This document shows, one piece after another, positions 62,558-64,000 of a DNA stretch of 64,000 nucleotides. The position numbers and the translations under genes are program-made. The notes beneath the pieces were generated by a model. The model searched no databases. It worked only from the letters and a program-made list of their open reading frames with translations, and was not told where the DNA came from. Positions within the stretch are counted from its first letter, which is position 1. Each line of letters opens with the position of its first letter. This stretch comes from Orrella daihaiensis (GTDB taxonomy: Bacteria > Pseudomonadota > Gammaproteobacteria > Burkholderiales > Burkholderiaceae_B): NCBI RefSeq assembly GCF_022811525.1, contig NZ_CP063982.1, positions 1,550,001 through 1,614,000 of the forward strand, in the 5' to 3' direction.

Positions 62558-64000
62558 CTAGAAAGCCGAACCAACCTGGAACTGGAACACCTGGGTCTCA
62601 TCACCCTCTTTAGCGTTCAATGCTTTGGCGTAAACGAGTTGCAAGGGCCCCATCGGGGACAGCCAAGACATACCAAAACCAGTAGAGTAACGCAGATCGC
62701 CAAAGTCCACTGTATCAGACGAATTTCCAGCACCGGTACCATAGACCTGACCGGCATCGCCAAACACGAAAAGTCTTAGTGTTTTATCGCGTCCTGACCC
62801 TGGCAGTGGGAAGAAAAACTGCACATTACCCACCACGCGCCTAGAGCCACCCAGATAAGTGCCGGTGCGAGGGTCCTTGGGACCTAAAGAATTACCCTGA
62901 TAACCCCGAACAGTGCCAATACCGCCCGCAAAAACATCCTTAATTACCGGGAATGGATTATCACTGTTGTAGACATCACCATAATCAAAGAGTGCGTTAA
63001 ACGCCAATGTGTAATCACGGCCGATTGGAATGAAGTGCTGGTGTTGAGCACTGAGCATATAGTATTTAAGTGACACTGTACCTACCGTGGCACTTAAACG
63101 TGTAAAAGATCCGCGGGTTGGATTGAGCACACTATCACGAGTATCTTTGGACCAGCCTGCACTGAGAATTGGTGTGTTGGTCGCGTCACCATAGGCATCG
63201 ACATACTGCTCGTATGCCAGCGGCGAGTCTTCATATAACGAAATCTTGTTATGTTCAAAGTTAAGCCCGAGTGAAACACGATCAAACTCAGAGATGGGCA
63301 CCCCAAAATTAAATCCACCCCCTGCAGAAATCACCTCGTAATTGCCAGGGTTGTTCAAGCTTGGCGTCACAGTCCGATAGTAGCCAGAGGTCGTTCTACT
63401 GACTCCGTCAAGGGTCCAATATGGATCCGTATGACTTAACACGAATGTTCGCGCGTCTTGACTGGTGTTGACGGAGAAATCCAACTCCGTTCCACTTCCG
63501 AAGACGTTTTTCTCGGAAATTCCCGCACTCAGGATAACGCCATCGGTCTGTCCGTAGCCGATACCCAGGTTGATTGCACCGGTTTGACGCTCAGTGACCT
63601 TGACATTAACGTCGACCTGATCAACTGAACCAGGTACTGGCTCTGTAGTGACATCAACCTCCTGAAAATAACCAAGTCGCTCGAGGCGCTCTTTGGATAA
63701 TTTAATGGCACCACCGTCATACCATGCCGCCTCTAGTTGACGAATTTCACGGCGAGCCACTGTGTCTCGAGTGCGCTCATTACCCGTGATCTCCACTTTC
63801 CGTACATAGACCCTGCGACTCGGATCAACAAAAAAAGTCAGCGCAACTGTCTGTTTTTCACGATCAAGCACAGGATTGGGATTAACGTTGGCAAAGGCGT
63901 AGCCAAGGTCTCCAAGATAGCTCCTGATGGCAACCGATGTTTCGTTAGACTTGGCACCAGAAAACGTTTCTCCGGCTTTGATCGTCACGAGTGCTTCAAT
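62558..64000 (-). CDS. bamA: Outer membrane protein assembly factor BamA, C-terminal part (partial)
   Basis: About 480 residues are visible; the 5' end is outside the window and the frame stays open to base 64000. BamA inserts beta-barrel proteins into the outer membrane. Visible parts are the last POTRA domains (VYVRKVEITGNERTRDTVAR, seen as VRKVEITGNERTRDTV), then the Omp85 barrel, with the lid motif GGIGTVRGYQGNSLGP and a C-terminal FQFQVGSAF strand ending in aromatic Phe. It precedes skp-lpxD-fabZ-lpxA-lpxB. Confidence 0.96.
   Translation of the reverse strand: MEALVTIKAGETFSGAKSNETSVAIRSYLGDLGYAFANVNPNPVLDREKQTVALTFFVDPSRRVYVRKVEITGNERTRDTVARREIRQLEAAWYDGGAIKLSKERLERLGYFQEVDVTTEPVPGSVDQVDVNVKVTERQTGAINLGIGYGQTDGVILSAGISEKNVFGSGTELDFSVNTSQDARTFVLSHTDPYWTLDGVSRTTSGYYRTVTPSLNNPGNYEVISAGGGFNFGVPISEFDRVSLGLNFEHNKISLYEDSPLAYEQYVDAYGDATNTPILSAGWSKDTRDSVLNPTRGSFTRLSATVGTVSLKYYMLSAQHQHFIPIGRDYTLAFNALFDYGDVYNSDNPFPVIKDVFAGGIGTVRGYQGNSLGPKDPRTGTYLGGSRRVVGNVQFFFPLPGSGRDKTLRLFVFGDAGQVYGTGAGNSSDTVDFGDLRYSTGFGMSWLSPMGPLQLVYAKALNAKEGDETQVFQFQVGSAF

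Overview
The window reads as a contiguous piece of a betaproteobacterial chromosome, most likely Burkholderiales and probably Alcaligenaceae-like. The basis is gene order and family resemblance by eye: gmk-rpoZ-spoT, divergent ppsA/ppsR, divergent ratA-rnfH/smpB, recG-oxyR, mltG-tmk-holB-tatD and bamA-ompH-lpxD-fabZ-lpxA-lpxB-rnhB. Base composition looks only slightly above 50% G+C. Coding density is very high, with many ATGA-type overlaps and several TTG or GTG starts. I see no rRNA, tRNA, insertion sequence, prophage, CRISPR array or recognisable defence system.

Layout. 1-5.8 kb: end of nadE, a P-II regulator, a gamma-glutamyltransferase, an MFS transporter with ubiC, a pseudouridine synthase and rlmJ. 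5.9-11.7 kb: ppiD, the tesA/ybbA divergent pair, an EamA transporter and an amidase. 11.7-25.5 kb: the spoT-rpoZ-gmk, yicC, rph, rdgB and hemW housekeeping genes, interrupted by an SDR gene, a second gamma-glutamyltransferase and an acyl-CoA dehydrogenase/PrpD/RidA/LysR block. 25.5-29.6 kb: glnA-ntrB-ntrC behind a clear NtrC/sigma-54 control region. 29.6-35.7 kb: a structured 368-bp gap, then ridA-recG-oxyR-dps-ubiA-proC. 35.8-38.2 kb: D-malate/tartrate dehydrogenase, HpaI-type aldolase and a c-type cytochrome. 38.4-41.3 kb: a beta-CASP RNase coupled to an AMP-phosphorylase-like enzyme. 41.4-46.2 kb: a redox and light-stress group (monooxygenase-like protein, exported peroxiredoxin, photolyase, glutathione peroxidase, GST) and two small exported proteins. 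46.2-53.3 kb: tatD-holB-tmk-mltG, ygfZ, an enoyl-CoA hydratase homologue, rnfH-ratA and smpB. 53.4-56.9 kb: ppsA and ppsR. 56.9-64 kb: the lipid A and outer-membrane biogenesis cluster, running into a truncated bamA.

How the genes fit together. Nitrogen control is well represented: P-II, NtrB, NtrC and glutamine synthetase, with two glutamate-releasing GGTs and an amidase as possible suppliers of nitrogen. UbiC and UbiA give the first two steps of ubiquinone synthesis. OxyR, Dps, PrxQ, GPx and GST cover peroxide stress. PpsR is the kinase/phosphorylase expected to control PpsA. LpxA, LpxD, LpxB, FabZ, Skp and BamA build the outer membrane.

Nothing here is certainly a new system. The parts most worth a second look are the RNase/nucleotide-phosphorylase pair, the catabolic block splitting rph from rdgB, the folded gap after ntrC, and the long inverted repeats upstream of ppsA and between ggt and rph.
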